DNA of 64,000 nucleotides from Streptomyces sp. RKAG293 (GTDB lineage: Bacteria > Actinomycetota > Actinomycetes > Streptomycetales > Streptomycetaceae): assembly GCF_023701745.1 (NCBI RefSeq), contig NZ_JAJOZB010000001.1:6299501-6363500 (forward strand), written 5' to 3'. The translations under genes and the position numbers were made by a program. Shown here one piece after another: positions 23,806 through 32,327 of the stretch. The notes under the pieces were generated by a model that was given only the letters and a program-made list of their open reading frames with translations, was not told the DNA's origin and searched no databases. Within the stretch, counting starts at the first letter, position 1. Each line of letters starts with the position of its first letter.

Positions 23806-25389
23806 ATGAGCTTTCTGGAAGAGGTGCCCGTCGAGGTGAACGACGCTCGCGGGCGCGTGGCCGAGCTTCGCGCGATCCGCGAGCAGGTCCTGCGCGGCCC
23901 CAGCGAGCGGGCGACCGAGGCGCAGCGCGCCAAGGGCAAGCTGACCGCACGCGAGCGGATCGCGCTGCTGCTGGACGAGGGCTCCTTCAACGAGGTCGAG
24001 CCGCTGCGCCGGCACCGCGCCACGGGCTTCGGCCTGGAGGCGAAGAAGCCGTACACCGACGGTGTCATCACCGGCTGGGGCACCGTCCACGGCCGGACCG
24101 TGTTCGTCTACGCCCATGACTTCCGGATCTTCGGCGGCGCGCTCGGCGAGGCGCACGCCACCAAGATCCACAAGATCATGGACATGGCCATCTCCTCCGG
24201 CGCCCCGCTGGTGTCGCTGAACGACGGCGCCGGCGCCCGTATCCAGGAGGGCGTCTCGGCGCTCGCCGGCTACGGCGGCATCTTCCAGCGCAACACCCGG
24301 GCCTCGGGTGTCATCCCGCAGATCTCGGTCATGCTCGGCCCGTGCGCGGGCGGCGCGGCCTACAGCCCGGCGCTGACCGACTTCGTCTTCATGGTCCGCG
24401 AGACCTCGCAGATGTTCATCACGGGACCGGACGTCGTCCAGGCCGTGACCGGCGAGAAGATCACCCAGAACGGGCTCGGCGGCGCCGACGTCCACTCCGA
24501 GATCTCCGGCGTCTCGCACTTCGCCTACGACGACGAGCAGCACTGCCTCGAAGAGGTCCGCTACCTGCTCTCGCTGCTCCCGCAGAACAACCGGGAGAAC
24601 CCGCCCGCCACCGAGACCTCCGACCCGGCCGACCGCCGCGGCGACGTCCTGCTGGACCTCGTGCCGGCCGACGGCAACCGCGCGTACGACATGCGCAAGG
24701 TCATCGAGGAGATCGTCGACGAGGGCGAGTACCTGGAGATCCACGAGCGGTGGGCCACCAACATCATCGTCGCGCTCTCCCGGCTGGACGGCCAGGTGGT
24801 CGGCATCATCGCCAACCAGCCCAACAGCATGGCGGGCGTCCTGGACATCGCCGCGTCCGAAAAGGCCGCGCGTTTCGTGCAGATGTGCGACGCCTTCAAC
24901 ATCCCGCTCATCACTCTCCTGGACGTACCCGGCTTCCTGCCGGGCGTCGACCAGGAGCATGGTGGGATCATCCGGCACGGAGCGAAGCTGCTCTACGCGT
25001 ACTGCAACGCCACCGTGCCGAGGATCTCGCTGATCCTGCGCAAGGCCTACGGCGGCGCCTACATCGTCATGGACTCCCAGTCCATCGGGGCCGACCTCAC
25101 GTACGCCTGGCCCACCAACGAGATCGCGGTGATGGGCGCCGAAGGTGCCGCCAATGTCATCTTCCGCAAGCAGATCGCCGAGGCCGACGACCCCGAGGCC
25201 ATGCGTGCCCGCATGGTCAAGGAGTACAAGGCCGAACTGATGCACCCCTACTACGCCGCGGAACGCGGTTTGGTGGACGACGTCATCGACCCGGCCGACA
25301 CCCGCGAGGTGCTCATCCGCTCGCTGGCGATGCTCCGGACCAAGCACGCAGACCTGCCGTCGCGCAAGCACGGCAACCCGCCGCAGTAA
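23806..25389 (+). CDS. pccB: Acyl-CoA carboxylase beta subunit (propionyl-CoA carboxylase type)
   Basis: A 527-residue carboxyltransferase subunit. The N- and C-domains of the crotonase-like fold are present: DGAGARIQEGVSALAGYGGI and GPCAGGAAYSPALTDF in the first oxyanion region, and DVPGFLPGVDQEHGGIIRHG and KAYGGAYIVM in the second. It transfers CO2 from biotin to propionyl- or acetyl-CoA for methylmalonyl/malonyl-CoA and polyketide supply. The downstream epsilon-subunit gene overlaps its stop, the usual streptomycete arrangement. The biotinylated alpha subunit is encoded elsewhere. An unusual hairpin lies at its start. Confidence 0.95.
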   Translation: MSFLEEVPVEVNDARGRVAELRAIREQVLRGPSERATEAQRAKGKLTARERIALLLDEGSFNEVEPLRRHRATGFGLEAKKPYTDGVITGWGTVHGRTVFVYAHDFRIFGGALGEAHATKIHKIMDMAISSGAPLVSLNDGAGARIQEGVSALAGYGGIFQRNTRASGVIPQISVMLGPCAGGAAYSPALTDFVFMVRETSQMFITGPDVVQAVTGEKITQNGLGGADVHSEISGVSHFAYDDEQHCLEEVRYLLSLLPQNNRENPPATETSDPADRRGDVLLDLVPADGNRAYDMRKVIEEIVDEGEYLEIHERWATNIIVALSRLDGQVVGIIANQPNSMAGVLDIAASEKAARFVQMCDAFNIPLITLLDVPGFLPGVDQEHGGIIRHGAKLLYAYCNATVPRISLILRKAYGGAYIVMDSQSIGADLTYAWPTNEIAVMGAEGAANVIFRKQIAEADDPEAMRARMVKEYKAELMHPYYAAERGLVDDVIDPADTREVLIRSLAMLRTKHADLPSRKHGNPPQ

Positions 25390-25637
25390 TGGAGACCACC
25401 TTGAGTACTCCCGCCGAGACCCTGGCCCCCGACACCGTGACCCCCGACACCCTGGTCCGCGTCGAGAAGGGCCACGCCAGCGCCGAGGAGCTCGCGGCGC
25501 TCACCGCGGTCCTGCTGGCCCGCGCCGCCGCCAACGGCCACGCCGCCACCAGCTACGAGCAGCCCCGCTCCACGGCCGGCTGGCGCCGCCTGGAGCGCAC
25601 CCCGGGCTTCCGCAGCTCGCACAGCTGGCAGGGCTGA
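25389..25637 (+). CDS. pccE: Acyl-CoA carboxylase epsilon subunit
   Basis: An 82-residue small subunit. LVRVEKGHASAEELAALTAVL is the conserved core of actinobacterial AccE/PccE, and a Trp-rich end (AGWRRL ... SHSWQG) follows. It stabilises the alpha-beta complex. The ATG at 25389 overlaps the beta stop (TAATG); a TTG at 25401 with GGAG six bases upstream is an equally good start and would remove four residues. Confidence 0.85.
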   Translation: METTLSTPAETLAPDTVTPDTLVRVEKGHASAEELAALTAVLLARAAANGHAATSYEQPRSTAGWRRLERTPGFRSSHSWQG

Positions 25638-25655
25638 TCCCGCCGGAACGACAGA

Positions 25656-25691
25656 AACGCCGGGCCGCCCCCGTAGGGGCGGCCCGGCGTT
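25656..25691. terminator. Bidirectional terminator between pccE and the first conservon
   Basis: AACGCCGGGCCGCCCC and its exact complement GGGGCGGCCCGGCGTT form a 16-bp perfect stem around CGTA, between convergent genes. Confidence 0.88.
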
Positions 25692-25710
25692 CTCGCGTCC
25701 AGGGGGATGC

Positions 25711-26289
25711 TCAGCGCAGGCGCGCCATCAGCGCGTGCTCCACCAGGGTGATCAGCGCGGACTTCGCCTCACCGCGGTTGCGGGCGTCCGTGGTGATGAT
25801 CGGTGCCTCGGGCCCGATCTGCAGGGCCTCGCGCACCTCCTCGGGGCCGTACGGCTGGTGGCCGTCGAAGCCGTTGAGCGCGATCACGAACGGCAGGCCG
25901 CTGTTCTCGAAGTAGTCCACGGCCGGGAAACAGTCCGCGAGCCGCCGGGTGTCCACCAGGACGACGGCGCCGATCGCGCCGCGCACCAGGTCGTCCCACA
26001 TGAACCAGAAGCGGTCCTGGCCCGGGGTACCGAACAGGTACAGGATCAGGTCCTCGTCCAGCGTGATGCGGCCGAAGTCCATCGCCACGGTGGTCGTGGT
26101 CTTGTCGGGCGCGTGCGTCAGGTCGTCGATGCCGGCCGACGCGGAGGTCATCACAGCTTCGGTGCGCAGCGGGTTGATCTCCGAGACGGCACCGACGAAC
26201 GTGGTCTTGCCCACGCCGAACCCGCCCGCCACCACGATCTTCGCGGAGGTCGTGGAGCGGGTCGCCCCGTTAGAGCTTGCGAAGTCCAC
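25711..26289 (-). CDS. cvnD: CvnD-type small GTPase, conservon copy 1
   Basis: A 192-residue MglA/Ras-like GTPase. The P-loop is GGFGVGKTT, the switch region includes AMDFGRITL, the G3 box is reduced (LFGTPGQDRF), and the base-recognition motif appears as ALNGFDG instead of NKxD. The GTG at 26289 overlaps the upstream CvnC gene by 20 bases. Conservon GTPases cycle with the CvnA histidine kinase-like protein, CvnB and CvnC at the membrane. It is nearly identical to the copy at 30834-31439. Confidence 0.92.
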   Translation of the reverse strand: MDFASSNGATRSTTSAKIVVAGGFGVGKTTFVGAVSEINPLRTEAVMTSASAGIDDLTHAPDKTTTTVAMDFGRITLDEDLILYLFGTPGQDRFWFMWDDLVRGAIGAVVLVDTRRLADCFPAVDYFENSGLPFVIALNGFDGHQPYGPEEVREALQIGPEAPIITTDARNRGEAKSALITLVEHALMARLR

Positions 26290-26791
26290 TGAGCACCCTT
26301 TCAAGCAATGTCACTTCTGGCTGACCACCCGCGGACTCGTCGCCACCGGGCTGGTGGACGGCGACCAGCCCGGCCTCGGCCAGGTCGGCGACGAGAATAC
26401 GGGCGACGCCGAGAGGGATCGACAGCAGCGCGGAGATCTCCGCCACCGACTTGATCTCCCGGCAGAGAATGCAGATCCGCTGGTGCTCCGGCAACTGCCC
26501 CCGCAGCTGCACCGGGTCGGCCGTGGTGCTGACCAGCGCCTCGATGGCGAGCTGGTAGCGCGGCCGGGTACGGCCACCGGTCATGGCGTACGGCCGCACC
26601 AGCCCGGAAGGGGTCTGGGCGCGCTGCCGGCCGGGCCGCGCCGGCGCCTGCGGCGGATCGTACGGCTGGATCCGGGGCTGGCGGTAGCGGGGCTCGGGGT
26701 CAGGAGTAGGAGCCGAGGGGAAGTTGTAACGGTTCAGAGGCGGCTGCTGCTGCTGGCTGCCGTACGGATCTCCGCCTGGTGGCGTTGTCAC
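26270..26791 (-). CDS. cvnC: CvnC-type DUF742 protein, conservon copy 1
   Basis: A 173-residue DUF742 protein. The conserved core is LVRPYAMTGGRTRPRYQLAI, then LPEHQRICILCREIKSVAEI and a winged-helix-like ALLSIPLGVARILVADLAEAG. The N-terminal 60 residues are a Pro/Gln/Arg-rich disordered extension that differs from copy 2. The start is a GTG at 26791 with CvnB 112 bases upstream. The GTPase gene overlaps its 3' end. Confidence 0.9.
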   Translation of the reverse strand: MTTPPGGDPYGSQQQQPPLNRYNFPSAPTPDPEPRYRQPRIQPYDPPQAPARPGRQRAQTPSGLVRPYAMTGGRTRPRYQLAIEALVSTTADPVQLRGQLPEHQRICILCREIKSVAEISALLSIPLGVARILVADLAEAGLVAVHQPGGDESAGGQPEVTLLERVLSGLRKL

Positions 26792-26903
26792 GGTTCCTCC
26801 TCCTGATGAAGGTTGTGGGGGCTGCGTTCCCGCACCCTATGGGTACGGGGACGCGCCCGCACGCCTGTCCGTTAGTTGAGCAGGCACCTAGTTGAGAAGA
26901 CTG

Positions 26904-27326
26904 CTAATTGAGCAAACTGCCTTGAAGTTCGGAGCGGAGGTCGGGGGTGAGGACGGTCCCGGTCCGGTCGACCAGCAGGGCCATCTCGTACCCGACGAGG
27001 CCGATGTCGCACTCGGGGTGAGCGAGTACGGCCAGCGAACTACCGTCGGAGACGGACATGATGAAGAGGAATCCGCGTTCCATCTCCACGACCGTCTGGT
27101 TGACGGCGCCGCCTTCGAAGATGCGGGAGGCTCCGGCGGTGAGCGAGGTCAGGCCGGAGGCGACGGCGGCGAGCTGGTCGGCGCGGTCACGAGGGAAGCC
27201 CTCGGACATCGCGAGCAGCAGGCCGTCGGCGGAGACCACCACCGTGTGGGACACCCCAGGGGTGTTGTCCACGAAGTTGGTGATCAACCAGTTCAGATTC
27301 TGTGCCGCCTGGCTCATCGGACTCAA
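26904..27326 (-). CDS. cvnB: CvnB-type roadblock/LC7 protein, conservon copy 1
   Basis: A 140-residue roadblock protein (SQAAQNLNWLITNFVDNTPG; VVVSADGLLLAMSEGFPRD; GFLFIMSVSDGSSLAVL), the likely GTPase-activating partner of CvnD. The best start by spacing is TTG at 27326, with AGGAG six bases upstream; an ATG at 27317 is possible but sits 15 bases from that site. It begins one base after the CvnA stop. It is almost identical to copy 2 at 31905-32327. Confidence 0.9.
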   Translation of the reverse strand: MSPMSQAAQNLNWLITNFVDNTPGVSHTVVVSADGLLLAMSEGFPRDRADQLAAVASGLTSLTAGASRIFEGGAVNQTVVEMERGFLFIMSVSDGSSLAVLAHPECDIGLVGYEMALLVDRTGTVLTPDLRSELQGSLLN

Positions 27327-30300
27327 CTAACGCTCCTGGTTCTGAGGGCCACCGTAGTGATTGTCGGGGGCCTGGCCGTTCGTGTCAGTTCCCGCAGTGC
27401 GTCCCTGCTGGACGCCACGGCGCAGATTGCTCAACCGGCCGCGGACGTCCTCCGGCGCGCGGGAGACCTGTGGGCCGCCCTGCGGAGTCTGCTGTGCGGT
27501 ACCCGCGACCAGGTTGGCCTTGGGTACTCGACGGGGCAGGCCGGAGGGGGTTACCCCACCCGCCTTGGGTTCGCGGACCTGTTCGGCCCGCTGCCAGTGC
27601 TGGTCGTTCTGGGAACGCCAGTCGGTCTCGGCCTCTTCCGGCGCCTGCTCCGGCTCCGGATCGGGCTGGGGGACCGGCTGGACCGCCGGTTCCGCCGCCA
27701 CCTGGTCCGGTTGCGGCCACTGCCGGTCGCGGCGTGGCAGGCCGGCATCCGTCAGCGAGGGGGAGCCTACGCTCTCCGGCGCCCCGAAGGGGGTCCCGGG
27801 AACGGAATCCGGCGCCTGCTGATCCTGCTGGGCGACGGGCTGCGCCCAGTCGTCCAGCACGGGTGGGGCGGGAGGTCCGGAAGGTGCGGGCTGGACGGGG
27901 AAGTCCTGCTGCCACTCCGGTTCGTAGGACGACGGCTGCTGGTACGCGGGCTGCGCACCGTACTGGTCGGCCTGCCCGTTGTACTCCGGCTGACCGGCGA
28001 AGTCCTGCCCGCCGAAGTCCTGCCCCTGGAAGTCCTGCGCCGGGTAGCCCTGGCCCTGGAAGTCCTGGCCCGGGGCGTAGCCGCCGTCGTACTGCGGCTC
28101 GTACCCCTGCTGGTTCTGCTGTCCCCGCTGCCGCGGGATGTCGTCGCCGAACATCGCGACGTCTTCCGGCCGTTCCGAGGCCGAGGCCTCCAGTTGGGCA
28201 CGGCGCTCCTCGCGCTGCAGCGAGCGGCCGACGGGGTCGAGCTGCCCGGGGGCGCCGGAGGCCGTGAACGCGGACTCGTCCGACCGCTCGTACTGGGAGT
28301 CGTCGAAGCCCAGCTCGGCGGCGGTCGGCTGGTAGCCGAACTCGGCGGTCGAGTGCTCGGGGACGATGCGCGACACGGTGAAGTCCGTGTCGTCGTCCTC
28401 GGGCAGCTGGTCCTCGCCGCCACCACCGTGGGTGATCGGCTCCGGCAGCATGACGAGCGAGGTGGTGCCGGCCTGCTCGCCCGAGGGGCGCAGCTGGACG
28501 CGGACACCGTGCCGGTCGGCGAGCCGGCCGACCACGAACAGGCCCATGCGCTGGGAGATCGCGACGTCCACGGTCGGCGGGTCGGCCAGCTTGTGGTTGA
28601 TGTCGGCGAAGTCCTCGGCGGTCAGGCCGATGCCCTTGTCGTGGATCTCGACCATGACGCGGCCGTCCGGCAGCCGGGTCGCGGTGACCCGCACCTTGGT
28701 CTGCGGCGAGGAGAACGTGGTGGCGTTCTCCAGCAGCTCGGCCAGCAGGTGCACGAGGTCGGTCACGGCGGTGCCGTGGATGTCCGTCTCCGGTATCCCG
28801 ACCAGCTCGATGCGCTCGTACGCCTCCACCTCGGAGGCCGCCGCGCGCAGCACGTCGACGAGCGGGACCGGCTGGTTCCAGCGGCGGCCCGGCTCCTCGC
28901 CGGCGAGGACCAGCAGGTTCTCACCGTTGCGCCGCATACGGGTGGCGAGGTGGTCCATCTTGAACAGGTTCTCGAGCTGGTCCGGGTCCGCCTCGTTGTT
29001 CTCCAGCTCGGTGATCAGCGTGAGCTGCCGCTGGATGAGGCCCTGGTTCCGGCGCGAGAGGTTGGTGAAGATCGCGTTGACGTTGCCCCGCAGCAGAGCC
29101 TGCTCGGCGGCGAGCCGGACGGCCTCGCGGTGCACCTGGTCGAAGGCGCGGGCGACCTCGCCGATCTCGTCGTGGCTGGTGATCGGGATGGGCTGGACGG
29201 TGGTGTCCACCCGGCCCGGGTCGGTGCGCGACAGCTGGTCGACCAGCCCCGGCAGCCGCTGTTCCGCGACGTCGAAGGCGGCGTTGCGCAGCTTGCGCAT
29301 GCTGCGGCTCATGTTGCGGGCCATCATGCCCGCGATGATGAAGGCGACGATCAGGGCGAGGACCACGATGGCCGCGTTGATGATCGCGTCGGTCTTGGCG
29401 CTGGAGGAGATGGTCTCGGCGTCGCCCACGGCCGTTTCGGCGAGGTTCTGCTCGACGGTCCGGTAGGAGTCGAAGGCCAGCGTGTTGCTGGCGAACCAGC
29501 TCTCCGGCGTGATGCCCTCGGCCCGCAGCTCCTTCGCCGACTTGTCCCCGGCGATCTCCGCGACCATCTTCTCGATCGACGGCGGCGGCACGAAGGTCTG
29601 CCCGGCCTGCTCGGCCTGGGAGGCGGCGGCCGTGAGCTGCTCGGCGCCCTTCTTCTGTGCCGCGGCCTGCGCGTCCTTCAGGTGCTGGGCGTCGGCGGGG
29701 GTGCCGCCACCGCTGTACTCCTGGAGCGCGATGCCCTGCAGATAGAGGTACGAGGTGAGGGCGGTCTGCTGGAGCTTGCGCTCCTTGGCCGGCACCGGGC
29801 CCTCGACCAGGATGTGCATGCCGATGGAGCGGCTCAGCGACTCGGCGGCCTTGGCCAGCGAGATGGCGTAGAGGGTACGGCCGTAGCTGGTGATGTTCCC
29901 GGTGCCGAGGCTCAGCTCGTTGGAGAGCTCCATCAGCGGGTGCTGCACGCTGACGTACGCCTCTTCGGTCTGCTTGTCGGGCAGCTGCCGGGTGTAGGCG
30001 GCCTTGCGGATGGCCTGCAGGCTGGGCTCCGCCTTGCGGAAGCCCTCCACGCGGCGCTCCAGCGAGGCGGAGGCGGGCATCTGGTCGACGGCTTCGTTGA
30101 AGACCTGGGCGGCGGCGTCGGTGGCCGCGTAGGCCCCCGTCACGACCGGGTCGTCACGCCTGCCCTGCACCAGCGGAACGACCGTGATGTCACGTTCGTT
30201 GATCAAGGCGTGGCTGTAGCCGGCCGCCGCGCGCACCAGGATGGCGGTGCGCTTGGCGGCGTCCGCCTGCTGCCACGTGTGCACGGAGTTCTGCACGGTG

Positions 30301-30521
30301 AAGCCGCCCATGACGAGGGCGACGAGAACCGGGATGAGGAGGATGGCGTTCAGCCTGGTGGCCACCCGCCAGTTGCGCACCGCGAAACGGCTGCCGGATC
30401 GGGCAGGCTCCGGTGTGGCGACAGCGGTCGCGTCGGGCACGCCCTCGTACCGCTGGGGCGGCGTGAAATTGCCCCGGGGGCCATCCGCGGAGCCCGGCTC
30501 TGCTCGCCTCGTGTCCCTCAC
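27327..30521 (-). CDS. cvnA: CvnA-type sensor histidine kinase-like protein, conservon copy 1
   Basis: A 1064-residue membrane sensor. A cytoplasmic N-terminus leads to a first transmembrane segment (about 57-75, LNAILLIPVLVALVMGGF), an extracellular nitrate/nitrite-sensing-like domain (to about 380), a second segment (IVVLALIVAFIIAGMMARN), HAMP, and a kinase-like core. RDRLDEIG-like and DPDQLENLFKMDHLATRMRR match the NIT-linked kinases, and HATPase motifs include NATTFSSPQTKV and DKGIGLTAED. The long C-terminus is Gln/Pro/Gly-rich and ends with GGVTPSGLPRRVPKANLVAG, conserved in copy 2. I chose GTG at 30521; the start is uncertain. Confidence 0.88.
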   Translation of the reverse strand: MRDTRRAEPGSADGPRGNFTPPQRYEGVPDATAVATPEPARSGSRFAVRNWRVATRLNAILLIPVLVALVMGGFTVQNSVHTWQQADAAKRTAILVRAAAGYSHALINERDITVVPLVQGRRDDPVVTGAYAATDAAAQVFNEAVDQMPASASLERRVEGFRKAEPSLQAIRKAAYTRQLPDKQTEEAYVSVQHPLMELSNELSLGTGNITSYGRTLYAISLAKAAESLSRSIGMHILVEGPVPAKERKLQQTALTSYLYLQGIALQEYSGGGTPADAQHLKDAQAAAQKKGAEQLTAAASQAEQAGQTFVPPPSIEKMVAEIAGDKSAKELRAEGITPESWFASNTLAFDSYRTVEQNLAETAVGDAETISSSAKTDAIINAAIVVLALIVAFIIAGMMARNMSRSMRKLRNAAFDVAEQRLPGLVDQLSRTDPGRVDTTVQPIPITSHDEIGEVARAFDQVHREAVRLAAEQALLRGNVNAIFTNLSRRNQGLIQRQLTLITELENNEADPDQLENLFKMDHLATRMRRNGENLLVLAGEEPGRRWNQPVPLVDVLRAAASEVEAYERIELVGIPETDIHGTAVTDLVHLLAELLENATTFSSPQTKVRVTATRLPDGRVMVEIHDKGIGLTAEDFADINHKLADPPTVDVAISQRMGLFVVGRLADRHGVRVQLRPSGEQAGTTSLVMLPEPITHGGGGEDQLPEDDDTDFTVSRIVPEHSTAEFGYQPTAAELGFDDSQYERSDESAFTASGAPGQLDPVGRSLQREERRAQLEASASERPEDVAMFGDDIPRQRGQQNQQGYEPQYDGGYAPGQDFQGQGYPAQDFQGQDFGGQDFAGQPEYNGQADQYGAQPAYQQPSSYEPEWQQDFPVQPAPSGPPAPPVLDDWAQPVAQQDQQAPDSVPGTPFGAPESVGSPSLTDAGLPRRDRQWPQPDQVAAEPAVQPVPQPDPEPEQAPEEAETDWRSQNDQHWQRAEQVREPKAGGVTPSGLPRRVPKANLVAGTAQQTPQGGPQVSRAPEDVRGRLSNLRRGVQQGRTAGTDTNGQAPDNHYGGPQNQER

Positions 30522-30833
30522 TTGACCAACAACCTCTCGGCGACAACACAGCAAAGTGCCGTTACTACTCTCGGGTTCTGCGAATTTCAGCACGTCATGG
30601 GGGTACTAGCCAAACGTCGTACAAAGTGCAACGAACACTCGAACACGCTCACATAAATAGGGCATAAGCTCTTTGCGGTGCCAAACCGCACGGCCTGCAT
30701 CACCGCAACGGAACCAGTCGAGCGCGGGGGGTGTTCGTCACCCGTCGATTCTCTGTCGAAACGTTATGAACGCAAGAACCGGCCGTGTCAAATGACACAG
30801 CCGGTCCTGGGGACAACTGGCAACCATGAAGGC
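30522..30833. other. Intergenic region between the two conservons
   Basis: About 310 bases with no credible gene. It carries the promoter region of conservon copy 1 and, at 30778-30805, the terminator of copy 2. The rest is comparatively AT-rich (for example GCTCACATAAATAGGGC near 30650). Confidence 0.6.
30778..30805 (-). terminator. Terminator hairpin of conservon copy 2
   Basis: ACCGGC-GTGTCA and TGACAC-GCCGGT pair across a one-base bulge on each side, with an AA loop, 29 bases past the CvnD stop. No T-tract follows. Confidence 0.6.
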
Positions 30834-31439
30834 TTACTTGAGTCGAGCCAGCAATGCGTGCTCCACGAGCGTGATCAACGCGCTCTTCGCCTCGCCGCGG
30901 TGGCGGGCGTCCGTGGTGATGATCGGTGCCTCGGGCCCGATCTGCAGCGCCTCGCGTACTTCCTCCGGCCGGTAGGGCTGGTGGCCCTCGAAACCGTTGA
31001 GGGCGACGACGAACGGCAGGCCGCTGTTCTCGAAGTAGTCCACGGCCGGGAAACAGTCCGCCAGCCTGCGGGTGTCGACCAGCACGACGGCGCCGATCGC
31101 GCCGCGCACCAGGTCGTCCCACATGAACCAGAAGCGGTCCTGGCCCGGCGTACCGAACAGGTACAGGATCAGGTCGTCATCGAGGGTGATGCGGCCGAAG
31201 TCCATCGCCACCGTGGTGGTCGTCTTGTCCTGGACGTGGCTGAGGTCGTCGATCCCGGCCGACGCGGAGGTCATGACGGCCTCCGTGCGCAGCGGGTTGA
31301 TCTCCGAGACCGCGCCGACGAACGTGGTCTTGCCCACGCCGAAGCCCCCCGCCACCACGATCTTGGCCGAGGTGGTGGACCGGGCCACAGGCGGGCCGTA
31401 AGCCGCCTGCGGTTGCGGTCTAGAGCTTGCGAAGTCCAC
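30834..31439 (-). CDS. cvnD: CvnD-type small GTPase, conservon copy 2
   Basis: A 201-residue Ras/MglA-like GTPase with the same P-loop (GGFGVGKTT) and LFGTPGQDRF as copy 1. It differs mainly in a longer, Gln/Ala/Tyr-rich N-terminus and a few residues (SHVQDK for THAPDK). The GTG at 31439 overlaps the CvnC gene by 20 bases, as in copy 1. Confidence 0.92.
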   Translation of the reverse strand: MDFASSRPQPQAAYGPPVARSTTSAKIVVAGGFGVGKTTFVGAVSEINPLRTEAVMTSASAGIDDLSHVQDKTTTTVAMDFGRITLDDDLILYLFGTPGQDRFWFMWDDLVRGAIGAVVLVDTRRLADCFPAVDYFENSGLPFVVALNGFEGHQPYRPEEVREALQIGPEAPIITTDARHRGEAKSALITLVEHALLARLK

Positions 31440-31827
31440 TGAGCACCCTTTCGAGCAGTGTCACATCAGGCTGTCCGCCGGCCTCGCCACTGCCCGGCTG
31501 GTGAATAGCGACCATGCCGGCCTCTGCGAGGTCGGCCACGAGAATGCGGGCCACGCCGAGCGGGAATCCCAGCAGCGCGGAGATCTCCGCGACCGACTTG
31601 ATCTCCCGGCAGAGGTGGCAGATCCGCTGGTGTTCGGGGAGCAGCCCCTGGTACTGGCCCGCATCGGCCGTGGTGCTGACCAGCGCCTCGATGGCGAGCT
31701 GGTAGCGCGGCCGGGTACGGCCACCGGTCATGGCGTACGGCCGCACCAGCGGCTGGTCGCCTTCATCCCCGTACGGCGCGTGGTGGGACGCGCCGTACGG
31801 GCCCGGCGAGGCGGGTGGCGGGGTCAT
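31420..31827 (-). CDS. cvnC: CvnC-type DUF742 protein, conservon copy 2
   Basis: A 135-residue DUF742 protein, shorter at the N-terminus than copy 1. The core LVRPYAMTGGRTRPRYQLAI, LPEHQRICHLCREIKSVAEI and GVARILVADLAEAG is shared. The ATG at 31827 has GGAGGA upstream. It lies 77 bases after CvnB. Confidence 0.9.
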   Translation of the reverse strand: MTPPPASPGPYGASHHAPYGDEGDQPLVRPYAMTGGRTRPRYQLAIEALVSTTADAGQYQGLLPEHQRICHLCREIKSVAEISALLGFPLGVARILVADLAEAGMVAIHQPGSGEAGGQPDVTLLERVLSGLRKL

Positions 31828-31904
31828 GAGGGTCCTCCGTGTCCGGGCAAAACGGTCTCGGTGCAGGAAGTACGCATCGTGCGGTGGAAGCGTGATCAGG
31901 GCAG

Positions 31905-32327
31905 TCAGTGCATCAGGCTGCCCTGGAGTTCGGAGCGGAGGTCGGGGGTGAGGACGGTCCCGGTCCGGTCGACCAGCAGGGCCATCTCGTACCCGACGAG
32001 GCCGATGTCGCACTCGGGGTGAGCGAGTACGGCGATCGACGAACCCTCGGAGACGGACATGATGAAGAGGAATCCGCGTTCCATCTCGACGACCGTCTGG
32101 TTGACGGCGCCGCCTTCGAAGATGCGGGAGGCTCCGGCGGTGAGCGAGGTCAGGCCGGAGGCGACGGCGGCGAGCTGGTCGGCGCGGTCACGAGGGAAGC
32201 CCTCGGACATCGCGAGCAGCAGGCCGTCGGCGGAGACCACCACCGTGTGGGACACCCCAGGGGTGTTGTCCACGAAGTTGGTGATCAACCAGTTCAGATT
32301 CTGTGCCGCCTGGCTCATCGCACTCAA
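31905..32327 (-). CDS. cvnB: CvnB-type roadblock/LC7 protein, conservon copy 2
   Basis: A 140-residue roadblock protein identical to copy 1 over almost its whole length (SVSEGSSIAVL for SVSDGSSLAVL, and a changed C-terminal residue or two). The TTG at 32327 again has AGGAG six bases upstream; the ATG at 32318 is an alternative. Confidence 0.9.
   Translation of the reverse strand: MSAMSQAAQNLNWLITNFVDNTPGVSHTVVVSADGLLLAMSEGFPRDRADQLAAVASGLTSLTAGASRIFEGGAVNQTVVEMERGFLFIMSVSEGSSIAVLAHPECDIGLVGYEMALLVDRTGTVLTPDLRSELQGSLMH

Noticed and set aside
26892..30656. Very long open frames antisense to the conservons and urease region (for example on the plus strand opposite CvnA)
   Set aside because: They have third-position and amino-acid patterns of high-GC shadows (Arg/Ala/Gly/Val-rich, no domain), and the opposite strand has clear family genes.
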